From: Candidatus Finniella inopinata
GTDB taxonomy: Bacteria; Pseudomonadota; Alphaproteobacteria; Paracaedibacterales; CAIULA01
Length of the DNA: 41,752 bases
Direction of reading: 5' to 3'
Assembly: GCF_004210305.1 (NCBI RefSeq)
Contig: NZ_SCFB01000010.1
Coordinates: forward strand, 1-41,752
Position numbers and translations under genes: made by a program. Below the pieces are notes generated by a model. That model ran no database searches, had not been told where the DNA came from, and saw nothing but the letters and a program-made list of their open reading frames with translations. How positions within the stretch are numbered: position 1 is the first letter of the stretch; each line of letters begins with the position of its first letter. Shown here piece after piece: positions 18,392 to 27,680 of the stretch.

Positions 18392-20584
18392 CTAGTGCTG
18401 ATTGGTATGATCCTCTGACACAAACCCAGTAACTGCATTGTAGAAGTAGAAAAACAAGGCAGCTGATGGATTGCTACTAGTAAAAGGGCACTCCCGTGCT
18501 TCTCCGCTGAGCCTGTGTTGGGCATCTTGATCCCCAAGCTTCGCTCGTTCTTCAAGGTAAGCATCTCCTGATGCATCATCAAAACCAAGGCTACTCCATT
18601 GAATATACATATTGCCATGAGGATCTCTAAGGAAAATATGCTTTGATGCCGCCTGATTAAGCCGCGTTTGAGCATGTTGGTCACCGTTTCTTGCGCGTTC
18701 TTCAAGATAAGCCCTGCCCGTTACATCATTAAATCCAAGACTTCCAGTCAGTATCGCACAATTAAGTGCTTCTTGTGCGTTCTGGTCGTTATAGTCCCCT
18801 ATCCGTTCATCAAGGTAAGCACGTCCTGTTACATCATTAAATCCAAGTTGTTTAGACGAAGCTGCCCAGTTGATCTGCCGTTGTGCGGATTGGTCAGCAT
18901 GATCTTTTATCCGTTCTTCAAGGTAGGCACGGCCTGTCACTGCATTAAATCCAAGGTTGGAATTATGCTGAGAAAAATAAGCTGCCTGATTGAGCTGTTG
19001 TTGTGCGTGTTGGTCACCTTGGCTTGCACGTGCTTCAAGGTAAGAACGTCCTGATACATCATCAAATCCAAGAAATTTAGACGACGCTGCATGATTGAGC
19101 TGTTGTTGTGCGGATTGGTCATCTTGGCCTGCACGCTCTTCAAGGTAGGCACGGCCTGTCAGTGCATTAAATCCAAGGTTGGTGGAATTATGCTGACAAA
19201 AACAAGCCGTCTGATAGAGCTGTTGTTGTGCGTTTTGGTCATTATGGTCCCGTACCCGTTCTTCAAGGTAAGCACGTCCTGATATATCATCAAATCCAAG
19301 AAATTTAGACGACGCTGCGTGATTGAGCTGTTGTTGTGCCTCTTGGTCAGCGTGGTCTCGTACGCGCGCTTCAAGATAGGCACGACCTGATACATCATCA
19401 AAAATATTAGCAAAACCACAGGGTCGACTACCAAAGCCTGCCGCACGAGTAAACCTCCATTCTGCTTCAGAATTTACCGTTGCGCCGGCCTGTTCCAACG
19501 AATGCAAACCCTCAGCGTAACGTTCCGCCGCCATTAACAGATACCCCTGAAGGGCTTTTGCAAATATAGGTGTGTAGCTGATATTGATACGCCCCATAAG
19601 ATCATCATCATTGATAAGTCCCTGTCGATTCACAAACAAATTATGAAAATTACGATGTACATAGCGAGAGACAAGAACAGAGGTTCTCAAAGCCTCAACG
19701 TTTCTCTCGTCATGTTCTCGAATATATTGACTATTTAATTTTGACGCATGGATTTGCCTTATGACCTTCCAAACAAAGAAACTTCGATAGTTTTTCCTCG
19801 TTGACGACGCAAACGCGATGGAATCTTTCATAGAAATCATCTGGAATATAATTGATCCCAAGTCACAATGCATAACACGGTGCATGATACCATTTATTCC
19901 AGCTTTGACGTTCCTTACCGACGTTCTCTTCTCAAGGTTGATAAGCTCGTCTTTGGCCAGGCGAAGAGTGTCGTGTCTGTGATTCAAAAACGCCTCAAAG
20001 GTGGGGCGTAAGGAGGCAAAGACCTCTTTTCTTTCATGAGTTTGGGCATGGCTGATAATGCTCGGTATAAGCTCTTGGAAATCCCTTTTCGTATCGCTCC
20101 AGGCGTCATGAAATTCATCATCATTCATGGCCTTCATCACCATCGCATCAATCGCCAGCACGGCGGCCATGTGACCGTTGAACCGTGCATCCGTTTGCAA
20201 ACGGGTGGTTGTTTGGGCGCGGTCATAGCCTAAATAACGGTCATTCAGCATGTTGCGCTGGCCCATAAACCGGTGGCGGGTGCGGGTAATCGAATGAATA
20301 ATCAGCAGCTCTTCCTCTGGTGTGGCCGAGCGTTGCGAAAGGCCATACTTCCCGCCTATGGTAGCGGAAATCTCATCCGTGATTTTTTTAAACCCAGCAT
20401 AATTGCCGGCAATGTCTGCCTTGTCCCTCTCGTCCTATAGCTGTTCAAGCCAGGCTAGGGCAGCCATGGAGGCGGGTTTTTGGTAAACAACTTGGGTCTC
20501 AATCGCCGCATCTGTAGCCACGGCCGTGTGGCTAAGTATTGAAAACAAAAATGCCCCAAGGAAGCCAAACAATCTAAAATTCAT
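18392..20584 (-). pseudogene. Exported Sel1-like repeat protein, in-frame TAG at codon 50
   Basis: A 731-codon frame runs from ATG 20584 to the stop at 18392 with one TAG at 20435-20437. In the neighbouring paralogue the same site reads LEQLEDERD, so GAG changed to TAG. The product would have a signal peptide (MNFRLFGFLGAFLFS), the N-terminal module shared with the gene at 20803 (about residues 30-190, including MGQRNMLNDRYLGYDRAQTT), a unique middle part, and eight C-terminal repeats of 35-50 residues built on LGFxDVTGRAYLEERxxxxDQxAQxxL, which are distantly Sel1-like. Restart at the ATG at 20266 would give 624 residues without signal peptide. The reading frame after the stop is fully intact, so the stop is recent, read through, or an error. 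Confidence 0.8.
18490..19411 (-). repeat. Eight tandem coding repeats, 105-150 bp each
   Basis: The 3' part of the repeat-protein gene has eight units. Each begins with LGF-D/N-x-V/I-S/T-GRAYLEER and contains DQxAQQQLN. Units differ in the tail: SSKF or SSKQ in some, CQHNSTN or SQHNSN in others, and a longer insert (HIFLRDPHGNMYIQWSS) in the seventh. DNA blocks such as TTCAAGGTAAGCACGTCC recur almost unchanged, so the units have spread by recent duplication. Boundaries are approximate. Confidence 0.85.
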
Positions 20585-20656
20585 TGTATATTGGGTCTGC
20601 AGTAATGAAAACCATATGATTTATATATAAGCTGGAGCGTGGACTTTCAAGTTTTT

Positions 20657-20691
20657 CCCCGCCGCATTTTGTCATCCCATTAAAGGCGGGG
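20657..20691. repeat. GC-rich inverted repeat between the two paralogues
   Basis: CCCCGCC at 20657 pairs with GGCGGGG ending at 20691 (21-base loop). No T-run follows on either strand, so it is not a typical terminator. It may be a dispersed intergenic repeat; the rest of 20585-20802 holds nothing else that I recognise. Confidence 0.4.
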
Positions 20692-20802
20692 TTCATGCAG
20701 GGTTAAACATAATGATAGATTCTCCTCCGCCCTCAATAGGGTGACAAAGGGGGGGTAAAAGGCAAAAACCACAACATCATTTAGGCATGCTAGGTTCCGC
20801 GT

Positions 20803-22284
20803 CTAATCCAAAGCACCTGCCTGTGCAATCCTCATAAGGGATAAATCTCTTCTGGCATCTGGACTTCCCAAATCAGCTGCCTCTCTCATAATTTCGATAG
20901 CTTGGATATTTTTTTGTGCTATGCCATCAGTTCCATTAAAAAGCATGATGGCGTACTTATAAAGTAGAATGGGTAGATTTTTCTTGCCTATTTCAAACCC
21001 TAAGTTAAAAGCATCTTTATATACCTCTATGGCTTTAGGAACGTCCCTTTTTATCCCAGATGTTCTATTTTCAAAAAGAGAAAGTGCATAATTATGTAAT
21101 GCAGCAGGAATTCCACGTTTTGCTGTGTTAATTATCATATCGGGAATGGCTTTCTTCTTCAGAATAAGCTTTGTCTGACGATAGGTTTCTTCCATTGCTG
21201 AGTCAGGAATAATAGCGCCGCGTTGTTTGAGTAGTTTGGCTAACTGTGGGTTCATTATGGGGAGGCTTAGGTAAAAACGCCTTGGTCCTATTCCTCTTAC
21301 ACGATACCCTTGTTCTGGCAAACAATCGTGATAAATGTATTCCACAATTATCTCTTTTGAACCGAGATCGAATTTAGAACGAATTTCATCGGAAGGAGAA
21401 ATGGCTCTTTCAGAAGAAGAAAAAATACTGCTTACATGGTTGGATCGTGATAAATCATGATTGATTTCTTTTCTAATAGCATCCTCCGCATCTGGAAATC
21501 TTGCGTTCTCCTCCTCCGTTAACGTCACAGGATAGGCAAAGACATCCACGTTATGCACTGTCCACCCTTTATAGATTCCTCCCGATGGAACCACCTCATT
21601 ATAAACCTTTACCAAACTCATCTTCGGGGCGAAAATGTTGAACACGTCATTGGCCAGGCGCATGGTATTGCGTCGGGTCCCCAAAAATGCCTCAAAGGCT
21701 GGGCGCAAGTGAGCAAAGACCTCTTTTCTTTCATGAGTTTGGGCATGACTAATAATGCCCGGTATAAGCTGCCCAGGATCCTTTTTCGTATCGCTCCAGG
21801 CGTCATGAAATTCATCATCGTTCACGGCCTTCATCACCATCGCATCAATCGCCAATACGGCGGCCATGTGGCTGTTGAACCGTGCATCCGTTTGCAAACG
21901 GATGGTTGTTTGGGCGCGGTCATAGCCTAAATAACGGTCATTCAGCATGTTGCGCTGGCCCATAAACCGGTGGCGGGTGCGGGTGATAGAATAAATAATC
22001 AGCAGCTCCTCCTCTGGCGTGGCTGACCGCTCCGAAAGACCATATTTTCCACCTATGGTGGCGGAGATCTCATCCGTGATTTTTTTGAACCCATCAAAAT
22101 TACCGGCAATGTCTGCCTGATCCCGTTCGTCCTCTAACTGTTCAAGCCAGGCCAGGGCGGCCATCGATAAAGGCTTTTGATACACAACTGTGGTATCAAC
22201 CATCGCATCACCAGCTGTGGCCATTAAAGGGCTGCTCATTGAAAACAAAAAGGAAACAAGGAAGACAAACAATCTAAAATTCAT
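20803..22284 (-). CDS. Exported protein with Sel1-like C-terminal repeats
   Basis: A 493-residue paralogue of the broken gene downstream. A signal peptide (MNFRLFVFLVSFLFSMSSPL) is followed by the shared module (about 30-190: AALAWLEQLEDERDQADIAG, FMGQRNMLNDRYLGYDRAQT, HDAWSDTKKD). A middle domain (about 195-370) differs from the sister gene. The C-terminus (about 385-490) has Sel1-like helical repeats: AAKRGIPAALHNYALSLFEN, KAIEVYKDAFNLG, QAIEIMREAADLGSPDARRDL. Sel1 repeats mediate protein contacts and are common in proteins that intracellular bacteria aim at hosts. The upstream 50 bases are also shared with the sister gene, including a TTATATATAAGC block, so whole units were duplicated. Function is unknown. 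Confidence 0.82.
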   Translation of the reverse strand: MNFRLFVFLVSFLFSMSSPLMATAGDAMVDTTVVYQKPLSMAALAWLEQLEDERDQADIAGNFDGFKKITDEISATIGGKYGLSERSATPEEELLIIYSITRTRHRFMGQRNMLNDRYLGYDRAQTTIRLQTDARFNSHMAAVLAIDAMVMKAVNDDEFHDAWSDTKKDPGQLIPGIISHAQTHERKEVFAHLRPAFEAFLGTRRNTMRLANDVFNIFAPKMSLVKVYNEVVPSGGIYKGWTVHNVDVFAYPVTLTEEENARFPDAEDAIRKEINHDLSRSNHVSSIFSSSERAISPSDEIRSKFDLGSKEIIVEYIYHDCLPEQGYRVRGIGPRRFYLSLPIMNPQLAKLLKQRGAIIPDSAMEETYRQTKLILKKKAIPDMIINTAKRGIPAALHNYALSLFENRTSGIKRDVPKAIEVYKDAFNLGFEIGKKNLPILLYKYAIMLFNGTDGIAQKNIQAIEIMREAADLGSPDARRDLSLMRIAQAGALD

Positions 22285-22414
22285 TGTGTATTATATCTGT
22301 GATAATAAAAACCATGTGTCTTATATATAAGCAGGTGCAGTCACGTTCAACCTTTATATGAATGAACCAAAAAAATAAGTGCACAAAATCCGCCAAAACG
22401 TTTATAAGTAAAGC

Positions 22415-24643
22415 ATGCAAAAAGAGACATCCACCAACATAACTCCGATTGATTTCGAACAGGCGTTACATGAACGATACCTGGCGTATGCGCTGTCGAC
22501 CATTATGTCGCGGTCATTGCCCGACGTGCGCGATGGGTTAAAGCCGGTTCATCGGCGTTTGATTTACGCCATGCAGCAGCTGCGCCTGAATCCGACAACG
22601 GGGTTTAAGAAATGCGCCCGCGTGGTGGGTGACGTCATGGGTAAGTTTCACCCCCATGGGGATGCCGCCATTTACGGGGCGTTGGTGCGCTTGGCTCAGG
22701 ATTTCTCGGTCCGGTATCCGCTGATCGAAGGGCAGGGGAACTTTGGTAATATTGATGGCGACGGTCCGGCGGCCATGCGGTATACCGAGGCGCGGCTTAG
22801 CCAGGTGGCCATGACCCTGATGGAGGGGTTAGAGGAGAACGCGGTTGATTTTCGCCCAACCTATGATGGCGAGGGGGAGGAACCAATTGTTTTCCCCGCG
22901 GCCTTTCCTAATTTATTGGCCAATGGAGCCACAGGCATTGCGGTTGGAATGGCCACGTCTATTCCGCCCCATAACCTGGATGAAATTTGCCAGGCTTTGA
23001 CCTTGTTAATTGATCAGCCAGAGGCGTCTATTGAACAGATTTTGGCCGTTATGCCGGGGCCTGACTTTCCAACGGGTGGTATCCTTACAGAAAATGCCGA
23101 CATCCTTTTAAAAGCTTATGAGACGGGGCGGGGCAGCTTCCGTGTTCGGGCTCGGTTTGAGGTGGAGGAGATTAAGGGCGGCGGTTACCGTATTGTCATC
23201 ACAGAGGTTCCGTATCAGGTTGAGAAATCAAAGCTGATCGAGAAGATTGCGAATCTTTTGAACGAGAAAAAATTACCCTTTTTGGACGATGTTATTGACG
23301 AGTCAGCCGATGACATTCGCCTGGTTTTGCAACCCAAAAGCCGCAACGTTGAGCCGAATGTGTTGATGGAATCGTTATTCCGCCTGACCGATTTAGAAGT
23401 GCGCATCCCTTTAAACATGAATGCGCTTGATGGGCACAATGTGCCGCGGGTGATGTCGTTAAAAGAGGTGTTGCAGGCCTTTTTGGATCATCGTTTTGTG
23501 GTGCAAGAAAGGCGCAGCCGCCATCGATTGGAGCAGATTGCCAGCCGTTTAGAAATTTTGGCAGGGTACCTGGTTGTTTATTTGAATCTGGATGAAGTGA
23601 TTCAAATTATTCGCGATGAAGATGACCCCAAGGCCGTTTTGCAGGAACGCTTTAGCCTGACGCCGAATCAGGTCGAGGCTATCTTGAACATGCGATTGCG
23701 AAGCTTACGTAAATTGCAAGAAATTGAAATTCGCCAAGAGTTCGACGGTTTGGAGAAAGAAAAAAAATCGTTAGAACAATTGCTGTCCAGTCTGAAGTTG
23801 CAATGGAAACAGATTCATAAAGAAATACAAGGTTTGCGCAAAACCTTTGGTCAGGAAACTGTTTTGGGGCGTCGGCGTACCACGATTATGAGTGCACCCG
23901 ACCCTGTCGTTGTTCCCTTGGTTGATACCATAGAGGTTGAAGACGTCACCGTTGTTTTTTCTGCCAAAAGTTGGCTTCGAAGCGTCAAAGGGCACGTCCA
24001 GACGACGCCTTTAACCTATAAAGAAGGCGATGCGGAACGATTTGTTCTGACGGCGCAAACCATTGATAAGTTGGTTCTTTTTGCCAGTAATGGTCGTTTT
24101 TATACGATTGGCGTGGATAAAATTCCCCGTACCCGCGGCCATGGAGAGCCCATTCGTTTGCTGGTTGATTTGGCCAATACGGATGAGATATTAGGGGCCT
24201 TTATTGTAAAGCCAAGCAACCCAGATCAGAAATTCCTGATTGCGGCCAGTGATGGGCGTGGCTTTGTGATTAAGGCTTTGGATACCCTGGCTCAAACGAA
24301 ATTGGGCAAACAGGTACTGACCCCGGCCGAAGGGGCTGTTCCAAAGTTTTGCTTGCCGGTGACAGGCGATCACGTGGCGGTTGTTGGGCAAAATCGCAAA
24401 CTGTTGATTTTCTCTGTCGCTGAATTACCCGTTATGAACCGGGGGCGTGGGGTAACGTTACAAAAGTATAAAGATGGCGGCATAAGCGATTTAACCCTGT
24501 TTACAACTGAACAAGGCCTAAAGTGGAGCCGGGCAGGAAAGGTGACAACGCTGACTGATATGCGCCCCTGGCAAGGCAAACGGGCATCCTCTGGCCGCTT
24601 AGCACCCATCAGCTTTCCTCGGTCAAATACCTTTGAGGAATAA
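22415..24643 (+). CDS. parC: DNA topoisomerase IV subunit A
   Basis: ParC with ParE unlinks daughter chromosomes. The 742 residues have normal length. Family motifs: [12 protein letters not shown]-type start ([20 protein letters not shown], about 32-51), [20 protein letters not shown] (about 76-95; the quinolone-target region), catalytic Tyr123 in MRYTEARLS, and [11 protein letters not shown]. The C-terminal beta-pinwheel domain has the repeated blades (for example [15 protein letters not shown] and [15 protein letters not shown]). ParC rather than GyrA is indicated by the length and by the C-terminal domain. The last 164 bases are repeated at 27435-27598, with the exported-protein cassette between. 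Divergent from the Sel1-type gene, 130 bases apart. Confidence 0.95.
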   Translation: MQKETSTNITPIDFEQALHERYLAYALSTIMSRSLPDVRDGLKPVHRRLIYAMQQLRLNPTTGFKKCARVVGDVMGKFHPHGDAAIYGALVRLAQDFSVRYPLIEGQGNFGNIDGDGPAAMRYTEARLSQVAMTLMEGLEENAVDFRPTYDGEGEEPIVFPAAFPNLLANGATGIAVGMATSIPPHNLDEICQALTLLIDQPEASIEQILAVMPGPDFPTGGILTENADILLKAYETGRGSFRVRARFEVEEIKGGGYRIVITEVPYQVEKSKLIEKIANLLNEKKLPFLDDVIDESADDIRLVLQPKSRNVEPNVLMESLFRLTDLEVRIPLNMNALDGHNVPRVMSLKEVLQAFLDHRFVVQERRSRHRLEQIASRLEILAGYLVVYLNLDEVIQIIRDEDDPKAVLQERFSLTPNQVEAILNMRLRSLRKLQEIEIRQEFDGLEKEKKSLEQLLSSLKLQWKQIHKEIQGLRKTFGQETVLGRRRTTIMSAPDPVVVPLVDTIEVEDVTVVFSAKSWLRSVKGHVQTTPLTYKEGDAERFVLTAQTIDKLVLFASNGRFYTIGVDKIPRTRGHGEPIRLLVDLANTDEILGAFIVKPSNPDQKFLIAASDGRGFVIKALDTLAQTKLGKQVLTPAEGAVPKFCLPVTGDHVAVVGQNRKLLIFSVAELPVMNRGRGVTLQKYKDGGISDLTLFTTEQGLKWSRAGKVTTLTDMRPWQGKRASSGRLAPISFPRSNTFEE
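24480..24643 (+). repeat. Direct repeat, copy A (3' end of parC)
   Basis: This is the 164-base parC 3' end that recurs at 27435-27598, offset 2,955. By eye about 9 differences are seen. Homology begins abruptly at GCATAAG and ends at the stop codon on both sides, so it marks both edges of the cassette. Confidence 0.9.
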
Positions 24644-24686
24644 TATTGTTAGAGTGAATATGTTCTTAACATTAACGAATAAAAAA

Positions 24687-26015
24687 ATGAAATCGCTTTT
24701 TAAAATATCTGTGTCGTTAGTTGTTTTATATGCGACCTGCATTACATCGTTCGCATCAGCAACATCCAATCGCACAAAAGTGAACATAATACCATTAGGC
24801 TCATATGCGTCTTCAAGAATAGTGACAACTTCGAACGCGGACTCTTCTATGGCTGATTTATCTGTTAACCTAAAGGCAATTCTTTTTGACGAGATTCAAC
24901 CCGCAGTTCAAATCCTCCATGAGGAGCTAAGACCTTTAAGTGTGAAATACAAAATTGTAGAGACTAAGAATGATGCGGGTTGGAGTGACTATATTAGAGA
25001 AGCCCATCAACTTGCTAAGGCCTCCGAGGCTGAATGGCAACCGCTTGTAGACCGTAATCCTCTTATACCTGTTTCCTTGGAAGAAATTGATGCTGCATAT
25101 AAAAGGGTGACTAGAAGTCTTTCTACAACAGAAAAACATAAAAGTAATCCTCGATTTTTCCTGGTTCTAGGTGTCGATGCACTAAAGCTAACGCAGTCTC
25201 CCGCTGCTGAAAATGCTGTGATCCAAGCAGCCAGTCAGGGGAATTTTTTGGAGTCTTCATCATCAGATTACATGCCTTACACAGACTATATATATGATCA
25301 AACTCAAGGTCCAAGGGTATCGCTAGCATCTTTGGCAGCCTTAATCGTCCGGGATTATTGCATGAGAAGCACACCTACTGATAAAACACCTAAGCAACCC
25401 CTATTGGAGGATAATTTAGCTTCATTCAAACTTGAGTCTGGTGCGGTTTTGGAGAATGGATATTTAAAGCCTGCTCTTTTGAACGATCATGATCAGGAGA
25501 CTTTTGCTACAAGGCTAGAAACTGCCGGGCCGGGTGATTTGAGAATTCTTGCTCAACCTGGGTACTCAGAAGATGGAAAGAATATTTTACAAGTTCTCAA
25601 TTTCGCCCCTGCTTATCAAGGTTTTCATCCGCCAGCTTCAGGATCGGCTGGCCACAGGATTTGTAAATTTCTTGTTCCTCCGCAATATCGGGCTACTGCC
25701 CAACTTGCCGTTATGAAGGCGGTTAAAACTGGTCGACGTATTCCACTTCATTTAACGCTTATTGGGCAAGGTGCATTCAAGAACCCAAGTGATGTGATGA
25801 AAAAGGCATTGAAGGACGTATACGATACTGTTCAAGGATATGATGTTGATGTTTACATTCATGTATTTTCAAAAAGCGGCTTGGATAAATTGCAACCAAA
25901 CTTACCTTCTGAGATTGGCACTTTGACGGTCTCCTCTAATAAAGATTTTGATATGTTTGCACCAGGAAAACCCTTTGATCCCTACATTTTTTATACTATG
26001 AGCTCTTCCTTTTGA
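24687..26015 (+). CDS. Exported protein of unknown function (cassette gene 1)
   Basis: An unrecognised 442-residue protein. I chose the ATG at 24687 because it begins a signal peptide (MKSLFKISVSLVVLYATCIT, cleavage near ASA); the frame is open from 24633. The mature part has an acidic, helical N-terminal half (about 45-170) and a C-terminal half with conserved-looking blocks: GPRVSLASLAALIVRDY (about 213), GHRICKFLVPPQYRATAQLA (about 327) and HLTLIGQGAFKNPSDVMKKA (about 354). The last block slightly resembles the end of macro domains, which is a weak hint only. It lies 43 bases after the parC stop, within the direct repeats, and 113 bases before the U-box gene, with which it probably forms a functional pair. 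No terminator separates it from parC. Confidence 0.75.
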   Translation: MKSLFKISVSLVVLYATCITSFASATSNRTKVNIIPLGSYASSRIVTTSNADSSMADLSVNLKAILFDEIQPAVQILHEELRPLSVKYKIVETKNDAGWSDYIREAHQLAKASEAEWQPLVDRNPLIPVSLEEIDAAYKRVTRSLSTTEKHKSNPRFFLVLGVDALKLTQSPAAENAVIQAASQGNFLESSSSDYMPYTDYIYDQTQGPRVSLASLAALIVRDYCMRSTPTDKTPKQPLLEDNLASFKLESGAVLENGYLKPALLNDHDQETFATRLETAGPGDLRILAQPGYSEDGKNILQVLNFAPAYQGFHPPASGSAGHRICKFLVPPQYRATAQLAVMKAVKTGRRIPLHLTLIGQGAFKNPSDVMKKALKDVYDTVQGYDVDVYIHVFSKSGLDKLQPNLPSEIGTLTVSSNKDFDMFAPGKPFDPYIFYTMSSSF

Positions 26016-26058
26016 AAACCGGTTGTTTTGTGGTGTTTTTATCAAAAGTTTTTTAGCT

Positions 26059-26087
26059 TTGACATGACATTTCTATTTTGGTTTATA
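26059..26087 (+). promoter_or_regulatory. Candidate sigma-70 promoter for the U-box gene
   Basis: A perfect -35 TTGACA (26059-26064) is followed after 17 bases by TTTATA (26082-26087), or after 19 by TATAGA. The start ATG is 42 bases further. No competing promoter is seen in the 113-base gap. Confidence 0.5.
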
Positions 26088-26128
26088 GAACACATTTTCT
26101 GAATACATAATTTTAAGTGAGGGTACAC

Positions 26129-27154
26129 ATGAAGAAGATAACACGATATTGTTTACTGACCTGTGCTTTTGTGTTGATGAGCCATACTTGTATGGCAGCA
26201 GCGTCATCATCTGCGGCCGCTGAAATGCCGGCATCGGCAGTGTCCGATGATGCTGGAAGGCCTCGTCGTCCTGCGTGTTTATGTCCTATAACATCAAAAG
26301 TGATGAGAGATCCGGTTGTGGCATCAGATGGTCACACATACGAAAGAGCGGCTATTGTGAAGCTTATAGGGAGCTCTAGGGATCCCAAAAGCCCGTTGAC
26401 GGGGTTACCGTTCACGAGCAAAGACGTGTTTGATAATCTAGCCTTAAAAAGAATAATTGAGGAATTCAACCCTCGCATACAGGGAGAACCCTCTGCACTT
26501 GAGCCTTTGAGAACCAGTCCATCAGCAGCAGCCGTAGAAAATGGAAAGGGGGAAAAGGATGAAGAAAAAGCCAAGATATCAGTCGTTACCCATAGACCCA
26601 TCCCCGCGATTGCCCATGGTTATGAAGAAGTTTATCAACGGCTATTGAAGGGTCAGTTGGTTTATCGCCCAAATAAGGGGAGTGATATTGGGATGATCGT
26701 GCTGCCGTTTGCCTCTTTAGAGAACCCGTTAGACGGAACCTTTAATTTATCGCAATGCGGTGATGCTGGGCAGTATTTGAGCATCGCGACGGGATATCGC
26801 CAGGGAAAGAAGGCAGAGAACGCCAACAAGGTAGAAATATGGATAGCTCCCCGTTTTGTGATAGATATGGCGCCTGCGACAACAGCGGGTCACTTCAAAA
26901 GCATCATACGGGAATGGCCTGTCAGGGCTCCTATTGGACTTTTTTGGACATGGGGTGGCGCTGATAGCTTAAATATTATGGATTATTCTGTTTTTAATAG
27001 TTTTGAACAATTAGCGAGTGAGACTTTAAATGAAAAACACAAAGTCGCCAACTCTACCCACGAGACCACGGGTGAGAGCCTTTTGCACTCCCTTGTATAT
27101 TCGTGGCGTTGTCCAAAAGAGGAGATATTCGGTCATTTTCAAGTTTCGTTTTGA
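26129..27154 (+). CDS. Exported U-box protein, probable E3 ubiquitin ligase effector
   Basis: A 341-residue protein. The ATG at 26129 has GAGGG five bases upstream; GTG at 26117 is in frame but lacks a site. A signal peptide (MKKITRYCLLTCAFVLMSHT, cleavage near AA at 23) and an Ala/Ser linker are followed by a U-box (about 50-113): CLCPITSKVMRDPVVASDGH, TYERAAI, SPLTGLPFTSKD and NLALKRIIEEF match the U-box consensus, including Ile54 and Pro89 at positions that contact E2 enzymes. The usual Trp after the helix is Leu here. The C-terminal 200 residues are unknown. U-box ligases belong to eukaryotes, and bacterial cases are known effectors, so host ubiquitination is the best guess. The export route beyond Sec is unknown. 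Confidence 0.85.
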   Translation: MKKITRYCLLTCAFVLMSHTCMAAASSSAAAEMPASAVSDDAGRPRRPACLCPITSKVMRDPVVASDGHTYERAAIVKLIGSSRDPKSPLTGLPFTSKDVFDNLALKRIIEEFNPRIQGEPSALEPLRTSPSAAAVENGKGEKDEEKAKISVVTHRPIPAIAHGYEEVYQRLLKGQLVYRPNKGSDIGMIVLPFASLENPLDGTFNLSQCGDAGQYLSIATGYRQGKKAENANKVEIWIAPRFVIDMAPATTAGHFKSIIREWPVRAPIGLFWTWGGADSLNIMDYSVFNSFEQLASETLNEKHKVANSTHETTGESLLHSLVYSWRCPKEEIFGHFQVSF

Positions 27155-27236
27155 AATTTGAATAAGGACTAAAATCGATAATTTACCCGAGCTGTGGACA
27201 TAGCTGGGCACCCGGTATCCAACTGCCGGGCAGAGC

Positions 27237-27263
27237 AGCGTTTGAACAGACTCCTCAAACGCT
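27237..27263 (+). terminator. Hairpin after the U-box gene, possible terminator
   Basis: AGCGTTTGA pairs with TCAAACGCT (9 bp, 9-base loop), followed by TTAAC. The stem is perfect but the T-tract is short; position, 82 bases after the stop, fits termination of the cassette transcript. Confidence 0.5.
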
Positions 27264-27434
27264 TTAACTGACGGGATGATAGAGCTTACGAATTATTTCG
27301 ATATGGGGTCCTTGGGCACATGAGTTTGAACGGACAGGTTTTTTTTTCAAAAGACTGCAAACCACTTTATCAAGCCCCTTTTTACAAGATACTAAGTGAA
27401 TCACTTTGATGTCTGGAAATTCATCAGGAGTGCT

Positions 27435-27598
27435 GCATAAGTGATTTGACCCTGTTTACAACTGAACAAGGGCTGAAGTGGAGCCGGGCAGGAAAGGTGA
27501 CAACGCTGACTGATATGCACCCCTGGCAAGGAAAACGGGCATCCTCTGGCCGCTTAGCACCCATCAGCTTTCCCCGGTCAAATACCTTTGAGGGATAG
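27435..27598 (+). pseudogene. Duplicate 3' fragment of parC, direct repeat copy B
   Basis: This matches parC from residue about 689 to the stop ([12 protein letters not shown]-like frame onward), but has no start and is preceded by non-parC DNA. Of about 9 differences, six are synonymous (AGC/AGT, TTA/TTG, GGC/GGG, CTA/CTG, GGC/GGA, CCT/CCC), two change residues (R to H in DMRPW, E to G at the end), and the stop is TAG instead of TAA. This pattern points to time spent as part of a working parC, not to decay after local copying. It most likely is the tail of the resident or incoming parC separated by cassette integration. Confidence 0.9.
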
Positions 27599-27612
27599 AG
27601 CCATCCAGTGAT

Positions 27613-27652
27613 CCCCATTCAAAGGATTTCCCAAGATTTCATCTGAATGGGG
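27613..27652 (+). repeat. Inverted repeat after the parC fragment
   Basis: CCCCATTCA pairs with TGAATGGGG (9 bp, 22-base loop) 15 bases after the duplicated parC stop. No T-run follows. It may be the original 3' hairpin of parC transcripts before the cassette came in. Confidence 0.45.
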
Positions 27653-27680
27653 TATGGAGGAGATCAACGTTATAAAAGGA

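Noticed and set aside
18668-19054. A 128-codon plus-strand frame and similar ones across the repeats
   Set aside because: Antisense shadows of the tandem coding repeats; their own repetition is a by-product.
18490-19411. CRISPR array
   Set aside because: Repeats are 105-150 bases, coding, and have no unique spacers of even length.
20657-20691. Terminator of the Sel1-type gene
   Set aside because: The stem is followed by A-rich, not T-rich, sequence on the transcript strand.
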